Numbered from the stretch's first letter, positions 42,401-50,520 are shown. The stretch is DNA of 64,000 nt from DATMGU01 sp035555315 (GCA_035555315.1 DATMGU010000060.1:62001-126000); one strand, 5' to 3'. Notes: generated by a model from the letters alone, not told the origin. Translations and numbers: made by a program.

Positions 42401-43125
42401 TTCTCGTCGCCGAAGATCTCTACATGAACCAGGTCATCATCGACTCCCTGCTTCGAGCGGATGGCCACGAAGTGGTGCTGGTGGCCAATGGCGCGGAAGC
42501 CGTCGAGGCCGTTCAAACCAGCGATTTCGATCTGGTCCTGATGGACATGCAGATGCCGGTCATGGACGGTATCCAGGCGACGCGGATGATTCGCGGCCTC
42601 AATGAACGCGTCCGCAGCATTCCGATCATCGCGTTGACCGCCAATGCCATGACGGACGACATTTCGGCGTGCACGGCCGCGGGCATGAACGGCCACCTGG
42701 CAAAGCCGATCGATCGGGAAGCCTTGTCGCGCATCGTCGCGGAATGGACCGGTCGGGGCACACGGTCCCCCGGCACCGAAATGCCGGCGAGTTTGGCGAC
42801 CGTCAACGCCCCCGTGCTGCATGAGTTGGAAGACCGGCTTGGCAAGGATAAAGTCGCACTCTTTGTGAAGATGTTCAGAGAGCAGCTCGTGAAGACGATG
42901 GCGGCGATCGCCGCGGCCGAGGATGCGCAGACCTTGGTGCGCGAGGCCCATGTCCTGATTTCCATGTCGGGCAATCTCGGCTTCACCGAACTCATGACGC
43001 GCAGCCGTGAGCTCATGGACGCCGCCAAGCGCGGCGCCCCCGATCTATCCGGCCTGGTGGCGGTCCTGGAAGCCGCAGCCCACCGGGCGCAATCCGCCAT
43101 GAACACGCGGTATCCCACATCATGA
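39463..43125 (+). CDS. Hybrid sensor histidine kinase, dCache-PAS-PAS-PAS-HisKA-HATPase-REC-HPt
   Basis: Membrane sensor kinase of 1220 residues. Order: helix 19-38, periplasmic dCache-like region about 45-290, helix about 299-315, PAS domains about 335-450, 470-582 and 595-712, HisKA with H742 (SMSHEIRTP), HATPase with N858, DTGIG and GGTGLGL, receiver with D1028 (LMDMQMPVMDG) and K1081, and a C-terminal HPt-like domain with H1163 (EAHVLISMSGNLGF). The usual lysine next to the HPt histidine is isoleucine. It overlaps the double-receiver gene by four bases, so phosphate probably passes H742-D1028-H1163 and then to the partner. Signal unknown. Confidence 0.93.
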   Translation: MRIFRDRLTTSPSERGRTGGITLLVLLACLSLVGLETWTAWQSRDEQVTETRDKTDNLARAAAEHTVRSIEAVDLVLRGMAERLDHDGIPAQGDGRLRQLLVDRAGTLPQVQFFSVIDDSGMWRVTSSARLSPLSLADRPYFRFHRDHPEAGMQIGGLVKSRLDGRWVITASRGFKRADGQFGGIVLAVLDLEYFRRFYQTLSIGRGGIIALFDDGGTMLTRHPFVEEAIGHALTKTLIYGSETAGVESASFSHKSTVDGVYRQYRSRRLPNLPLTIVAALARDEELAGWRRTTIEHFLGGSMVCLILIGLAVRIDRQIRRHKQADREAIHANAEYRLLADSATDMIFRLDLDFVRRYVSPASRDILGYEPEELVDTKPVDMIHPEDAERVAATYRALADGQEHGSVTNRIRHRDGRWIWVEVTLRLIRDADGQPSGIMGALRDISVRKAAELEAANANARLTEANHLLRRTETIGHIGHWRFDLLTNDLLWSEEIYRIYGLPLTYRPTVETAIDAYHPDDRELVATAFNRATTEGTAFEIDVRLVQPDGSVRNVISTGQCDHDSAGRLIAITGAFQDVTDRKLADWELRLSQERLALVLQAANLATWRLDLAAGTREVSDHYLTLADFSREEFPKSITALWDHIHPEDGPVAKQAFADHVAARSPLFEVEMRFRQKDGGWRWVLSRGAVVERDEAGEPLVASGILFDISERRELTDALTAARDAADQANRAKSDFLASMSHEIRTPMNGVIGFADLLLDGKLDQEQQRNATLLKEAGKSLLAIINDILDVSKIEAGKLDLEHIPICLSEIADGTVSILRAQAIAKGIDLHLDIDRNLPSWVKGDPTRLRQILLNLMNNAIKFTERGSVTVRALREVGPAGAMARFEVSDTGIGVPSDKLDRLFQTFSQVNRSTSRHYGGTGLGLVISKRLAEAMGGEIGVTSEFGSGSTFWFTITAEACPAPDRSRTEARQHPTAAARILVAEDLYMNQVIIDSLLRADGHEVVLVANGAEAVEAVQTSDFDLVLMDMQMPVMDGIQATRMIRGLNERVRSIPIIALTANAMTDDISACTAAGMNGHLAKPIDREALSRIVAEWTGRGTRSPGTEMPASLATVNAPVLHELEDRLGKDKVALFVKMFREQLVKTMAAIAAAEDAQTLVREAHVLISMSGNLGFTELMTRSRELMDAAKRGAPDLSGLVAVLEAAAHRAQSAMNTRYPTS

Positions 43126-43919
43126 TCGATCCCATGGAGACCTTGCACAAGGCGAACGGCACCGTGTTGATCATCGATGACGATCCCATCGCGGCGCAGC
43201 TCTACGCCGCGATCATCGAGGCCACGGGGTATGCGGTTCGGATTGCGACACCCGCCGCCGCTTATCTCAAGGCATTGGCGGCAGAGGATGCGGAGCCCAC
43301 GGCCATCCTTCTCGACATTGCCATGTCCGAGGACGGCAACCCCCAGGATGACAGCCTCGACATCATGCGGGCGCTCGCGGGGCGGCAATGCCGCTCGCCG
43401 CTCTTCATCATGGCCGATGGAAGGTCACACTACCTGGAGGTGGTCCTGGAGCTCGGACGCATGTGGGGCCTGAATCTGATCGACGCGCTGCCCAAGCCAC
43501 TCGATCCGGATCGGCTTCGCCGACACATGGAAATGCTCCACGCGCGAAACGCCGGTACCACGACCGGCGATCGACCAAGGGTCGTCCTTCTGGTCGATGA
43601 TGACGAGTTGGTGCTCTTGGTCGCGACCGAGACTCTGACCCGTGCCGGCTTCGAGGTTCGGACGGCTGCCGACGGCATGGAGGCGCTGGATCACCTCAGA
43701 CAGTATGGCCTGGTCGATCTCTTGTTCACCGATGTCGACATGCCGCGGATGGACGGCGTGGCGCTCGCCCTCGCGGCGCAGAAGCTGTTCCCCGAGATCA
43801 AAATCCTGTTCACCTCGGGCAAGATCGATCATCCGCCGATCAACAAGGCGCGATTCATTTCTAAACCCTGGGGTATCGACGAGCTGGTCGCCGCGGCGCA
43901 GTCGGCGATAGCGCTCTAG
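43122..43919 (+). CDS. Tandem-receiver response regulator without output domain
   Basis: Protein of 265 residues made of two receiver domains. First: LIIDDDP, phospho-acceptor D65 (LLDIAM), K125 in LPKPL. Second: LLVDDDE, D204 (LFTDVDMPRMDG), TSGK, K248 in ISKPW. No DNA-binding or enzymatic output is present, so it acts by protein contact, as a phosphate sink or as a relay. Its ATG overlaps the stop of the hybrid kinase gene (ATGA), showing that the two work together. Confidence 0.93.
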   Translation: MIDPMETLHKANGTVLIIDDDPIAAQLYAAIIEATGYAVRIATPAAAYLKALAAEDAEPTAILLDIAMSEDGNPQDDSLDIMRALAGRQCRSPLFIMADGRSHYLEVVLELGRMWGLNLIDALPKPLDPDRLRRHMEMLHARNAGTTTGDRPRVVLLVDDDELVLLVATETLTRAGFEVRTAADGMEALDHLRQYGLVDLLFTDVDMPRMDGVALALAAQKLFPEIKILFTSGKIDHPPINKARFISKPWGIDELVAAAQSAIAL

Positions 43920-43927
43920 GCGGCGTC

Positions 43928-45040
43928 CTAAACAGTCTCCAGCACCCGGCCGAATGCCTCGGCGAAGGCGGTGCGTTCGGGGGGCGTGCCGACGGTCACG
44001 CGGATGAGACGGTCGAGCGGCGCCACGCCCGGCGTGCGAATGAACACGCCTTCCCGCTCCAGCAATGCCGCGAGCACCGCCTTGGCGCGGGTCGAGTCGC
44101 CGAGATCCATCGCGACGAAATTGGTTGCCGAGGGCAAGGCATCGAGCCCGTGATGCGCCGCCAACGCCGCGAGCTCCCGCCGTCCCGCCGCCACCGCCTC
44201 GACCACACCCGCGACATGGTCGACATCGCCGAGCGAGGCCAGGGCGGCGGCCAGCGCCAGGCGCGTCATGCCGAAATGATTGCGGATCTTGTCGAAGGTC
44301 GCGATCAGCGGCACGGCGCCGATCGCATAGCCGACCCTGAGACCGGCCAGGCCATGGGCCTTGGAAAACGTCCTGAGCCGGATCACCCTAGGATCGTCGG
44401 CGGCGAGGATCGGCAACGCCTCGGCCGGCGCGAATTCGGCATAGGCCTCGTCCAGCACGAGAAGGGTGCCGGGAGGGAGGGCGTCGAGCAAAGCCAGAAC
44501 CGCGTCGCCGTCGAGCCAACTGCCGGTCGGATTGTCGGGGTTGGAGAGATAGACGAGCCGTGCGGCGGTACGATGGGCGGCATCGGCCAGCGCCTGCCAG
44601 TCATTATGGTAATGCGCCGTATCGCCGGCGGTGCCATAGGCCGGCCGCTCCAGCACCCCGCCATAGCCGATCACATGATAGGCGAAGGTCGGATAGGCCC
44701 CGGCGGACATCACCGCGGTATCGCCAGGATTCATATGGGCGCGGACGATCAGCCCGAGCAACTCGTCGATGCCGGACCCGAGCACGATCGCATCGGCCGC
44801 AACGCCGTGGTGCCCGGCCAGCGCATGGCGCAACTCGAACCCTTCGGGATCGCCGTACCAGGAGACCCGCGGCGCCGCGTCGGCCAGCGCGGCGATCGCC
44901 CGGGCGGAGGGGCCGAACGCGCTTTCATTGGCGCCGAGACGCAGGGTAAGGGAGCGGTCCGCGCGCCGCTCCAACGCCTCGGGCGGGACGAAGGGCACGG
45001 TGGCCGGCAGGGCGCCGACGACGCGCGACAAAACTGGCAT
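43928..45040 (-). CDS. hisC: HisC-like PLP aminotransferase
   Basis: Fold-type I aminotransferase of about 370 residues resembling histidinol-phosphate aminotransferase: RLGANESAFGPSARAIAAL, SNPDNPTGSWL, VLDEAYAEFAP and the PLP lysine in RTFSKAHGLAGLRVGYAIG. It could serve histidine, phenylalanine or tyrosine synthesis; members of this class are often multispecific. It is not in a histidine operon. The start is uncertain: ATGs at 45040, 45064 and 45079 and a TTG at 45103 are in frame, none with a good ribosome site. I chose 45040, which gives the usual leader before ATVPFVPPEAL. The 5' end includes a short MPV repeat. Confidence 0.85.
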   Translation of the reverse strand: MPVLSRVVGALPATVPFVPPEALERRADRSLTLRLGANESAFGPSARAIAALADAAPRVSWYGDPEGFELRHALAGHHGVAADAIVLGSGIDELLGLIVRAHMNPGDTAVMSAGAYPTFAYHVIGYGGVLERPAYGTAGDTAHYHNDWQALADAAHRTAARLVYLSNPDNPTGSWLDGDAVLALLDALPPGTLLVLDEAYAEFAPAEALPILAADDPRVIRLRTFSKAHGLAGLRVGYAIGAVPLIATFDKIRNHFGMTRLALAAALASLGDVDHVAGVVEAVAAGRRELAALAAHHGLDALPSATNFVAMDLGDSTRAKAVLAALLEREGVFIRTPGVAPLDRLIRVTVGTPPERTAFAEAFGRVLETV

Positions 45041-45274
45041 GGCACGGGCGGAAGGCACGGGCATGATAGGCGGAGACATCCTGGCAGGGATCGCGGCCGA
45101 CAAGGATCGCCACTAACGAGGACCGTGCCGCCCACGGCGAACGATCGGACGAACGATCACGGGGTCATCGATGCCGGCGCCCAGCACCCGAGAGCGGGCC
45201 GGCCATTGGATCGCGGGATAGCGCCGGTCAACGGTGTCATCCCGGCGCTACGGAAGATTTCGCAAACGGGCCGT

Positions 45275-45520
45275 TCAGCTTGCCTTACGGTCCGAGATCG
45301 AGGCCGAGACGCCCGGCGTCGCCGCGGTGCGTTGAGCCTCGACACCCGGGGCCGAAGCCGTGGCCGTCTCGTCCGGCTTGTCCTCGTCCCGCATACCGGC
45401 CTTGAACGCCTTGATGCCCTTGGCGAAATCGCCCATCACGTTAGGCAGGCGGCCGGCTCCGAAGACGATCAGAATGATCGCCAGAACCAGCAGCCAGTGA
45501 AACACGCTCATCGAACCCAT
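45275..45520 (-). CDS. tatA: Twin-arginine translocase subunit TatA
   Basis: TatA-type protein of 81 residues: short N-terminal helix FHWLLVLAIILIVFG, then the amphipathic GRLPNVMGDFAKGIKAFKAGM that is diagnostic, then an acidic and disordered tail. The initiation ATG at 45520 has GAGG upstream. No tatB or tatC lies next to it, whereas these are usually linked, so either the rest is elsewhere or this is an extra TatA/E. The tail (TASAPGVEAQRTAATPGVSAS) is longer than average. Confidence 0.93.
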   Translation of the reverse strand: MGSMSVFHWLLVLAIILIVFGAGRLPNVMGDFAKGIKAFKAGMRDEDKPDETATASAPGVEAQRTAATPGVSASISDRKAS

Positions 45521-45703
45521 GGCATTAATCCTCGGTATAGCGGCCTTTGCTTGCACAGAAACCTAGCACATCGGGTCTGTCCAGCCGAATCGCTAAACGG
45601 GGCCATCAAACCGCGCCGCTTCCCTGTCATGTCGGTTGCGGCCCTTCGATTTGCAACCGGCCGCCGATGGTGCCGGGCGGCGGGTCGGCCCGGCTCCCGA
45701 CAT

Positions 45704-45760
45704 CGGCCCCTGAGTCTTTGCCGGCCCCTGGGTCTATTGTCGGCCCCTGGGTCTATTTGG
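45704..45760. repeat. Three tandem repeats of 18-20 bp upstream of the proline-rich gene
   Basis: CGGCCCCTGAGTCTTTGC (45704-45721), CGGCCCCTGGGTCTATTGT (45722-45740) and CGGCCCCTGGGTCTATTTGG (45741-45760), 34 bases before the start codon of the proline-rich protein. Confidence 0.8.
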
Positions 45761-45793
45761 CAGCGGCATCACCGACTGATATGGTCCGCCCCC

Positions 45794-46951
45794 ATGCCAC
45801 GAATTGGATATAGCACCTGGCGAAAGCTCGCGGAGCGGCGGTTGGCGACAACCGCGGCGGCGACGTTGGGCGCGGGTGCGATCGTGGGGGCCGTGATCCT
45901 CATAGGCTGGCAGGGGCAATGGCTGTCCTGGATGCCTCACGCACCGGCGCTCTGGGGGGGCGGGACGCACAGGGCCGGCGTCACGGTCCGCTTGCCACCC
46001 CCCGTTCAGGACGTGTCGCCCTCCCTCGCGATCCCGACGCCCCGGAATGTCGAGATCCCGGGCCAGCCGGCCGATCCGCCGACCACTGACCAAAAGCTGG
46101 CCGGCCAACCGCCGGGCGACCAGCCGCCAGGCGACCAGCCCCCGGGCGAGCAACAAGCTGGTGCCGCTTCCGCCGGCGTCCGGCTCTCCCCGCTGCCGGA
46201 GATGACGGTCGGCATGCGTGTGGCGAAACCGGTTCCCGTCGATCGAAGCGGACCGCCGGCCGCCGATAGTTTCGGACCGGCCAATACCAACCACACACTC
46301 GTCGCCCCCGCGGGATTGGCCACCATTGGACAAGCCGCGGCGGCGCCCAGACCAACCTCCGCGGCCCCGATATCGCGCGCGCCGATAGCGGTACCCCCAC
46401 CTGATCGGGCAATCCCAGACCGGACAATCCCAGACCGGGCAACCTCAAACTGGGCAACCCAGCCTGTACCGACACCCACAGCACCCGGTCCCAGCCCCGG
46501 CCGCGCGCCATCCGTGGCGGCGTTGCCGCCGGGTGCCGCCACGGCCGCGCCACCGGCGACGGTCAATGTTCCCCGCCAATTCTCCGGCGCCGCGCGCGCG
46601 ACCGGCGCCGTCAGCCTGACGGTCAACAACATTCAGGTGCAGTTGTTCGGCATTCGCCCGGCGGAGGGCAACGACCGCTGCGGCGGTACGGCGCCGGGTT
46701 CCTGCGCCGGGACGGCGGCGGCGGCGCTCGCCCAGCGCCTGGCGACCAATCCGGCGGTGTCGTGCCGCGTGCCATCGAGCCATGGCGGCTTGCAGGTTCC
46801 GGCGATCTGCCGGGACGCGCTGGGCACCGATTTATCGAATTATCTGGTGGGCGAAGGTCTGGCCTTGGCGGACCAGGCACAGAGCCTGGATTACGTGAGT
46901 GCCGAAGCCGGTGCGCGGGCGGCGAAACGCGGTCTCTGGGCCAGCCGTTGA
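45794..46951 (+). CDS. Proline-rich membrane-anchored protein with SNase-like C-terminal domain
   Basis: Protein of 385 residues. One N-terminal membrane helix (LATTAAATLGAGAIVGAVILIGW), a long Pro/Ala/Gln-rich disordered linker (about 75-280) with 15-bp-derived repeats, and a C-terminal SNase-fold domain (about 285-385): VNNIQVQLFGIRPAEG, CRDALGTDLSNYLVGEGLALAD, AEAGARAAKRGLWAS. The SNase catalytic arginine and glutamate positions are not conserved, so it is likely non-catalytic and periplasmic. Four cysteines in the domain could form disulfides. An in-frame upstream extension covering hisC is a shadow. Function unknown. Confidence 0.82.
   Translation: MPRIGYSTWRKLAERRLATTAAATLGAGAIVGAVILIGWQGQWLSWMPHAPALWGGGTHRAGVTVRLPPPVQDVSPSLAIPTPRNVEIPGQPADPPTTDQKLAGQPPGDQPPGDQPPGEQQAGAASAGVRLSPLPEMTVGMRVAKPVPVDRSGPPAADSFGPANTNHTLVAPAGLATIGQAAAAPRPTSAAPISRAPIAVPPPDRAIPDRTIPDRATSNWATQPVPTPTAPGPSPGRAPSVAALPPGAATAAPPATVNVPRQFSGAARATGAVSLTVNNIQVQLFGIRPAEGNDRCGGTAPGSCAGTAAAALAQRLATNPAVSCRVPSSHGGLQVPAICRDALGTDLSNYLVGEGLALADQAQSLDYVSAEAGARAAKRGLWASR
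46109..46153. repeat. Three 15-bp in-frame tandem repeats (PPGDQ)
   Basis: CCGCCGGGCGACCAG (46109-46123), CCGCCAGGCGACCAG (46124-46138) and CCCCCGGGCGAGCAA (46139-46153) encode PPGDQ-PPGDQ-PPGEQ in the linker of the proline-rich protein. Confidence 0.85.
46406..46465. repeat. Four 15-bp in-frame tandem repeats in the linker
   Basis: CGGGCAATCCCAGAC (46406-46420), CGGACAATCCCAGAC (46421-46435), CGGGCAACCTCAAAC (46436-46450) and TGGGCAACCCAGCCT (46451-46465) encode a degenerating pentapeptide series (RAIPD-RTIPD-RATSN-WATQP). Confidence 0.85.
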
Positions 46952-47140
46952 TCGGCATGACTCACCATTCTAGAAGGGCGGCCCGCCAAGGGCCTGCTGA
47001 GGGTTGCGCCCAGGCCGATTTGCCGGTAAGCCCGATCTCATGCCGATCTTTCACCTCCACGCTCTGGTTTGCGACAGCGCTCTCCCCCTCGGGGCGATAG
47101 CGCCTGGCGTTTTCACAAACGCCGGCACGACCCTCCGAAG

Positions 47141-47869
47141 ATGAGTACCGAGCTGGTTCATGGTGGCAATTTCACCGTCATGATCGTGCGCGTCACCGAT
47201 CCCGGCGACCCGTCTTTCGAAGGCCGGCTGGCCGAGCAGATCGCCCGCAGCCCCGGCTTTTTCGCCAATGCGCCGGTGGTCCTCGACCTCAAGGACGCGT
47301 CGGGCTGTGCCACGGCGGATGCGTTTCATGGCTTGCGCCGGCTGCTGAAGCGCCAGCATCTGATCGCCGTCGGTATCCAGAACGCCAACGCGACGCAGGT
47401 GCGCGCGGCGATGAACGCCGATCTGGCCGCGTTTCCGGCGGCCGGCGCCGGCCGCCGCGCGGATGCCGAAACCGCCGCCTTGCCGGAGCGTACGGTGCCG
47501 GCCCGACCGGCGCCCCCGCCGTTGCAGCCGCCCTCGAGTCCGAACCGCACGAAAATCGTCACCCAGCCGGTGCGATCGGGTACCCAGATCTATGCGCGGG
47601 GCGGCGATCTGGTGGTGCTGGCCGCGGTCAGCCCGGGTGCCGAGGTCATCGCCGACGGTCATGTGCATATCTATGGCGCGCTGCGCGGTCGGGCGATCGC
47701 CGGGGCGACGGGCGATACCGAGGCGCGGATCTTCGTCGGCCGGCTGGAAGCGGAACTCGTCTGCGTCGCGGGCCATTATCTGGTGAGCGAGGCCATTGAG
47801 CCCAGCTTCCTCAAGCAACCCGTTCAGGTGTCGCTGATCGACGATCGACTGACGATCTCGCGGACCTGA
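47141..47869 (+). CDS. minC: Septum site-determining protein MinC
   Basis: FtsZ-assembly inhibitor of 242 residues. N-terminal FtsZ-interacting domain (about 1-100: FTVMIVRVTDPGDP, ARSPGFFANAPVVLDLKDASG), a Pro-rich linker, and the C-terminal beta-helix that binds MinD (RSGTQIYARGGDLVVLAAVSPGAEVIADGHVHIYGALRGRAIAGATGD). The ATG at 47141 is preferred to an in-frame start at 47069. It is separated from minD by 136 bases, so minDE may have its own promoter. Confidence 0.95.
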   Translation: MSTELVHGGNFTVMIVRVTDPGDPSFEGRLAEQIARSPGFFANAPVVLDLKDASGCATADAFHGLRRLLKRQHLIAVGIQNANATQVRAAMNADLAAFPAAGAGRRADAETAALPERTVPARPAPPPLQPPSSPNRTKIVTQPVRSGTQIYARGGDLVVLAAVSPGAEVIADGHVHIYGALRGRAIAGATGDTEARIFVGRLEAELVCVAGHYLVSEAIEPSFLKQPVQVSLIDDRLTISRT

Positions 47870-48005
47870 CCAACTTTGTATTGTATAAGGCCGACGGCGC
47901 GTCCCCGGCCTTGGATTATCGGTATGGCGCCCGCACCGTTCGATCGGGAAGGGTGCCGCACCGCAGAGTGACGAGCATTATCCGCGAGAGTCGCGAGGAG
48001 GAATT

Positions 48006-48818
48006 TTGTCGAAGGTCATTACAGTCACATCCGGCAAAGGCGGTGTCGGCAAGACGACCACCTCGGCGGCGTTCGCGACCGGGTTGGCCCAGCGGGGCCA
48101 CAAGACCGTCGTCGTCGATTTCGATGTGGGCCTGCGCAACCTGGACCTGATCATGGGATGCGAGCGGCGGGTCGTGTTCGATTTCATCAATGTGATCAAC
48201 GGCGACGCCAACCTCAATCAAGCCTTGATCAAGGACAAGCGGGTCGACAACCTGTACATTTTCCCGACGTCCCAGACGCGCGACAAGGATGCCTTGCGCA
48301 AGGATGGCGTCGAGAAAATTATGGACGAGTTGCGTGACAACTTCGAGTACATCGTCTGCGATAGTCCGGCGGGCATCGAACAAGGAGCCATGTCAGCGTT
48401 GTATCATGCCGATGCGGCGATCATCGTGACCAACCCGGAGGTCTCGTCGGTCCGTGACAGCGACCGGATCCTCGGCATGCTCGCCTCGAAATCCCGCCGC
48501 GCCGAACTGAACCAACCGCCGGTCGAGGAATTTCTGCTGCTGACCCGTTACGCACCCGACCGGGTCGCCCGTGGCGAGATGTTGAGCATCACCGATGTGC
48601 AGGAAATTCTGTCGGTGCCGTTGCTTGGCGTCATCCCCGAATCGGAGACCGTCCTGAAGGCGTCCAACACCGGGCAGCCGGTCATCCTGGACGCCGAAAG
48701 CACGGCCGGCCGCGCCTATAGCGACGCCGTGGCCCGCTTCCTGGGCGAACAGCGCGAAATGCGATTCTTGACGACCGAACGTAAAGGCTTGCTGCGCAGC
48801 TTGTTTGGAAAAGCCTGA
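48006..48818 (+). CDS. minD: Septum site-determining ATPase MinD
   Basis: Membrane-binding ParA-like ATPase of 270 residues that recruits MinC and oscillates with MinE. Deviant Walker A SGKGGVGKTTT, VVDFDVGLRNLDLIMG (switch I and Walker A'), YIVCDSPAGIEQGA (switch II), and the C-terminal amphipathic membrane-targeting helix KGLLRSLFGKA. The start codon is TTG at 48006, supported by AGGAGG at the right spacing and by the family start MSKVITVTSGKGG. The minE start overlaps the stop by one base. Confidence 0.97.
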   Translation: MSKVITVTSGKGGVGKTTTSAAFATGLAQRGHKTVVVDFDVGLRNLDLIMGCERRVVFDFINVINGDANLNQALIKDKRVDNLYIFPTSQTRDKDALRKDGVEKIMDELRDNFEYIVCDSPAGIEQGAMSALYHADAAIIVTNPEVSSVRDSDRILGMLASKSRRAELNQPPVEEFLLLTRYAPDRVARGEMLSITDVQEILSVPLLGVIPESETVLKASNTGQPVILDAESTAGRAYSDAVARFLGEQREMRFLTTERKGLLRSLFGKA

Positions 48819-49150
48819 TGGCGATCCTGAGTTTCCTGTTCCCGAAGAAAAGCCCGAGCGCCTCGGTCGCCAAGGAGCGGCTGCAGATCGTCCTGGCGCA
48901 TGAGCGCGCCGGCCGGGACGTGCCGGAATTCCTGCCCCGGTTGCAAAAGGAGATGCTGGCCGTGGTCGGCAAATATCTCGAACTGACCGAGGATATGATC
49001 AAGATCAACCTGCAGAGGCAGGGCGGCACGTCGATCCTGGAGATCAATGTCGAACTGGATAAGACCAAACTGGCGGCCCGTCATGGTGCGCCCGAGAAGC
49101 CGATCGGCGAGAAGCCAGCCATCACCAGCAGGCCCCCCAAGGGCGCCTGA
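48818..49150 (+). CDS. minE: Cell division topological specificity factor MinE
   Basis: MinD-ATPase activator of 110 residues. The N-terminal amphipathic segment (MAILSFLFPKKSPSASVAKERLQIVLAHERAG) carries the anti-MinCD helix, followed by the dimerising beta-helix part (GKYLELTEDMIKINLQRQGGTSILEINVEL). The last 25 residues are an irregular tail beyond the family length (about 88). It is translationally coupled to minD (TGATG). Confidence 0.96.
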   Translation: MAILSFLFPKKSPSASVAKERLQIVLAHERAGRDVPEFLPRLQKEMLAVVGKYLELTEDMIKINLQRQGGTSILEINVELDKTKLAARHGAPEKPIGEKPAITSRPPKGA

Positions 49151-49182
49151 CGAATGGATGGCTGCGCGCGACCCCGCTGGTC

Positions 49183-49413
49183 TCAGCGGCGCGAACCGCT
49201 GAAGACGTAGGACAGAATGGCGATCGGTATGACCACCACGGCGCCCAGCACCACATAGGGTGCCGCCCAATGGGTTATGCCGGTCACCACCGCCACGAGT
49301 TCACGGATCGTGCCGATCGTATCGTTGAACAGGTGCTGCGGCGTGATGTTGAAGAACGCCAGGATCAGGCCAACGACCAGGCACAAAAGAAGCAGCCGAA
49401 TGATTGTGCCCAT
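49183..49413 (-). CDS. DUF6460-type small membrane protein
   Basis: Protein of 76 residues with two hydrophobic helices (IIRLLLLCLVVGLILAFFNI and YVVLGAVVVIPIAILSYVF) separated by an amphipathic stretch. The pattern, including the GxxPxxL segment between them (ITPQHLFNDTIGTI), fits the DUF6460 group of alphaproteobacterial membrane proteins; function unknown. The ATG at 49413 has GACGAGGA upstream; an ATG at 49431 is also in frame. It converges with minE. Confidence 0.7.
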   Translation of the reverse strand: MGTIIRLLLLCLVVGLILAFFNITPQHLFNDTIGTIRELVAVVTGITHWAAPYVVLGAVVVIPIAILSYVFSGSRR

Positions 49414-49659
49414 AATCCTCGTCGTCCTCATTGCAGAGCGCCGTATCGCGCAACGGGCAATTTAGCAGAACTGCCGGCATGCCGGAAACCGCTTGTGGCA
49501 CAAGCGGCTGCCGAAGGTCGGCAACGTCGCGATCGACAGCACCACGCGCTGGCGCACGCGTTCGAACAGCACAAGGCCAAGCCGGGTTTCGAGGGATGCC
49601 TTCAAGGAGGACAGATCAGTCCCTCCTGGTTGACTTCGACGCCATCCCCGCCGACAATG

Positions 49660-49677
49660 CGTTCACATATGTGAACG
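49660..49677. promoter_or_regulatory. Perfect 18-bp palindrome before the second IclR gene
   Basis: CGTTCACATATGTGAACG is a perfect 18-bp palindrome ending 11 bases before the IclR start codon, overlapping its ribosome site. Such placement fits self-repression. Confidence 0.65.
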
Positions 49678-49688
49678 AAGGATTGGTG

Positions 49689-50483
49689 ATGTCCGAGCAA
49701 GCCCAAGCAGCCGTCAAATCGGCGGACAGAGTGCTGGATCTGTTCGAGCTCCTCGCGCATGCGGGTCGAGAGATGTCCCACAGCAATATCTCGGAGGTGC
49801 TGCAGATCCCCAAAAGCAGCCTCACCCAGTTGCTGAAGAACCTGCTGGCGCGCGGCTATATCGAGACGACGCCCAATGGCCGAGGCTACCGGCTCGGCGA
49901 TACGCTGCTGAGTCTGTCGGAGAGCGCCGGCCAAATTCGCAACCTCGCCAGCCATGCGGAAGCGTTCCTGTCCGACGTGACCCGGGAGACCGGCGAGAGC
50001 AGCGCCCTCAATCAGCTCAAGGGCGAGCAAACCGAGGTCGTCGCCAGCGTCCTCGGTCCGGCGCGGCTGGTGACGCATATGCGGCTCGGCGATCTCGCGC
50101 CACTCTACGCGACCTCCGGCGGCAAGGCGATCTTGGCGCATATGCCGATGGTTTTTCAGGAAAACTACTTTTCGTGCGTTCGCTTCGAGGCGACCACGCC
50201 GACGACGCTGAAGAGTGTCAAGGCGCTGCGTCAGCAGCTCGCCGCGGTCCGGAAATCCGGCTTCGCCTTCTCGCATCAAGAATGGACCCCGGGGATCGTC
50301 GGCATCGCCGTGCCGTTGCTCGACATTACCGGCGCGCCGCTCGGCTCGATCAATGTCGCAATTCCCTCGGCACGCTTCGATGCGACGAAGGAAAGTCACG
50401 TCAAGAAAATGCTGCGACGTTCCTGCGACGGGCTAAGGCACCTGGTTCTCGGGCGCCGCCAAGGTGTCGCCGCCACGGGATAG
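49689..50483 (+). CDS. IclR-family transcriptional regulator of the benzoylformate unit
   Basis: Regulator of 264 residues. N-terminal winged helix (VKSADRVLDLFELLAHAGREMSHSNISEVLQIPKSSLTQLLKNLLARGYI) and C-terminal effector domain (LYATSGGKAILAHMP, GFAFSHQEWTPGIVGIAVPLLDITGAPLGSINVAIPSARF). The ATG at 49689 is used; the frame extends upstream to 49431, but that region is not conserved. It faces in the same direction as the genes it probably controls, with palindromes before itself and before the next gene. The likely effector is phenylglyoxylate or benzoate, by context. Confidence 0.92.
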   Translation: MSEQAQAAVKSADRVLDLFELLAHAGREMSHSNISEVLQIPKSSLTQLLKNLLARGYIETTPNGRGYRLGDTLLSLSESAGQIRNLASHAEAFLSDVTRETGESSALNQLKGEQTEVVASVLGPARLVTHMRLGDLAPLYATSGGKAILAHMPMVFQENYFSCVRFEATTPTTLKSVKALRQQLAAVRKSGFAFSHQEWTPGIVGIAVPLLDITGAPLGSINVAIPSARFDATKESHVKKMLRRSCDGLRHLVLGRRQGVAATG

Positions 50484-50520
50484 TATCCGGCTCTATTGAC
50501 AGGATCCGTCGGTTGGTGTG

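Noticed and set aside
41113..42951. 612-residue reverse frame inside the hybrid kinase gene
   Set aside because: It is antisense to HisKA, HATPase and receiver domains, with a composition typical of shadows and no family resemblance.
44150..45793. Forward extension upstream of the proline-rich protein
   Set aside because: It is antisense to hisC and tatA; the ATG at 45794 directly precedes the membrane helix.
49431..49688. N-terminal extension of the second IclR protein
   Set aside because: The 86 extra residues are not conserved, and the palindrome and a ribosome site before 49689 support the shorter form.
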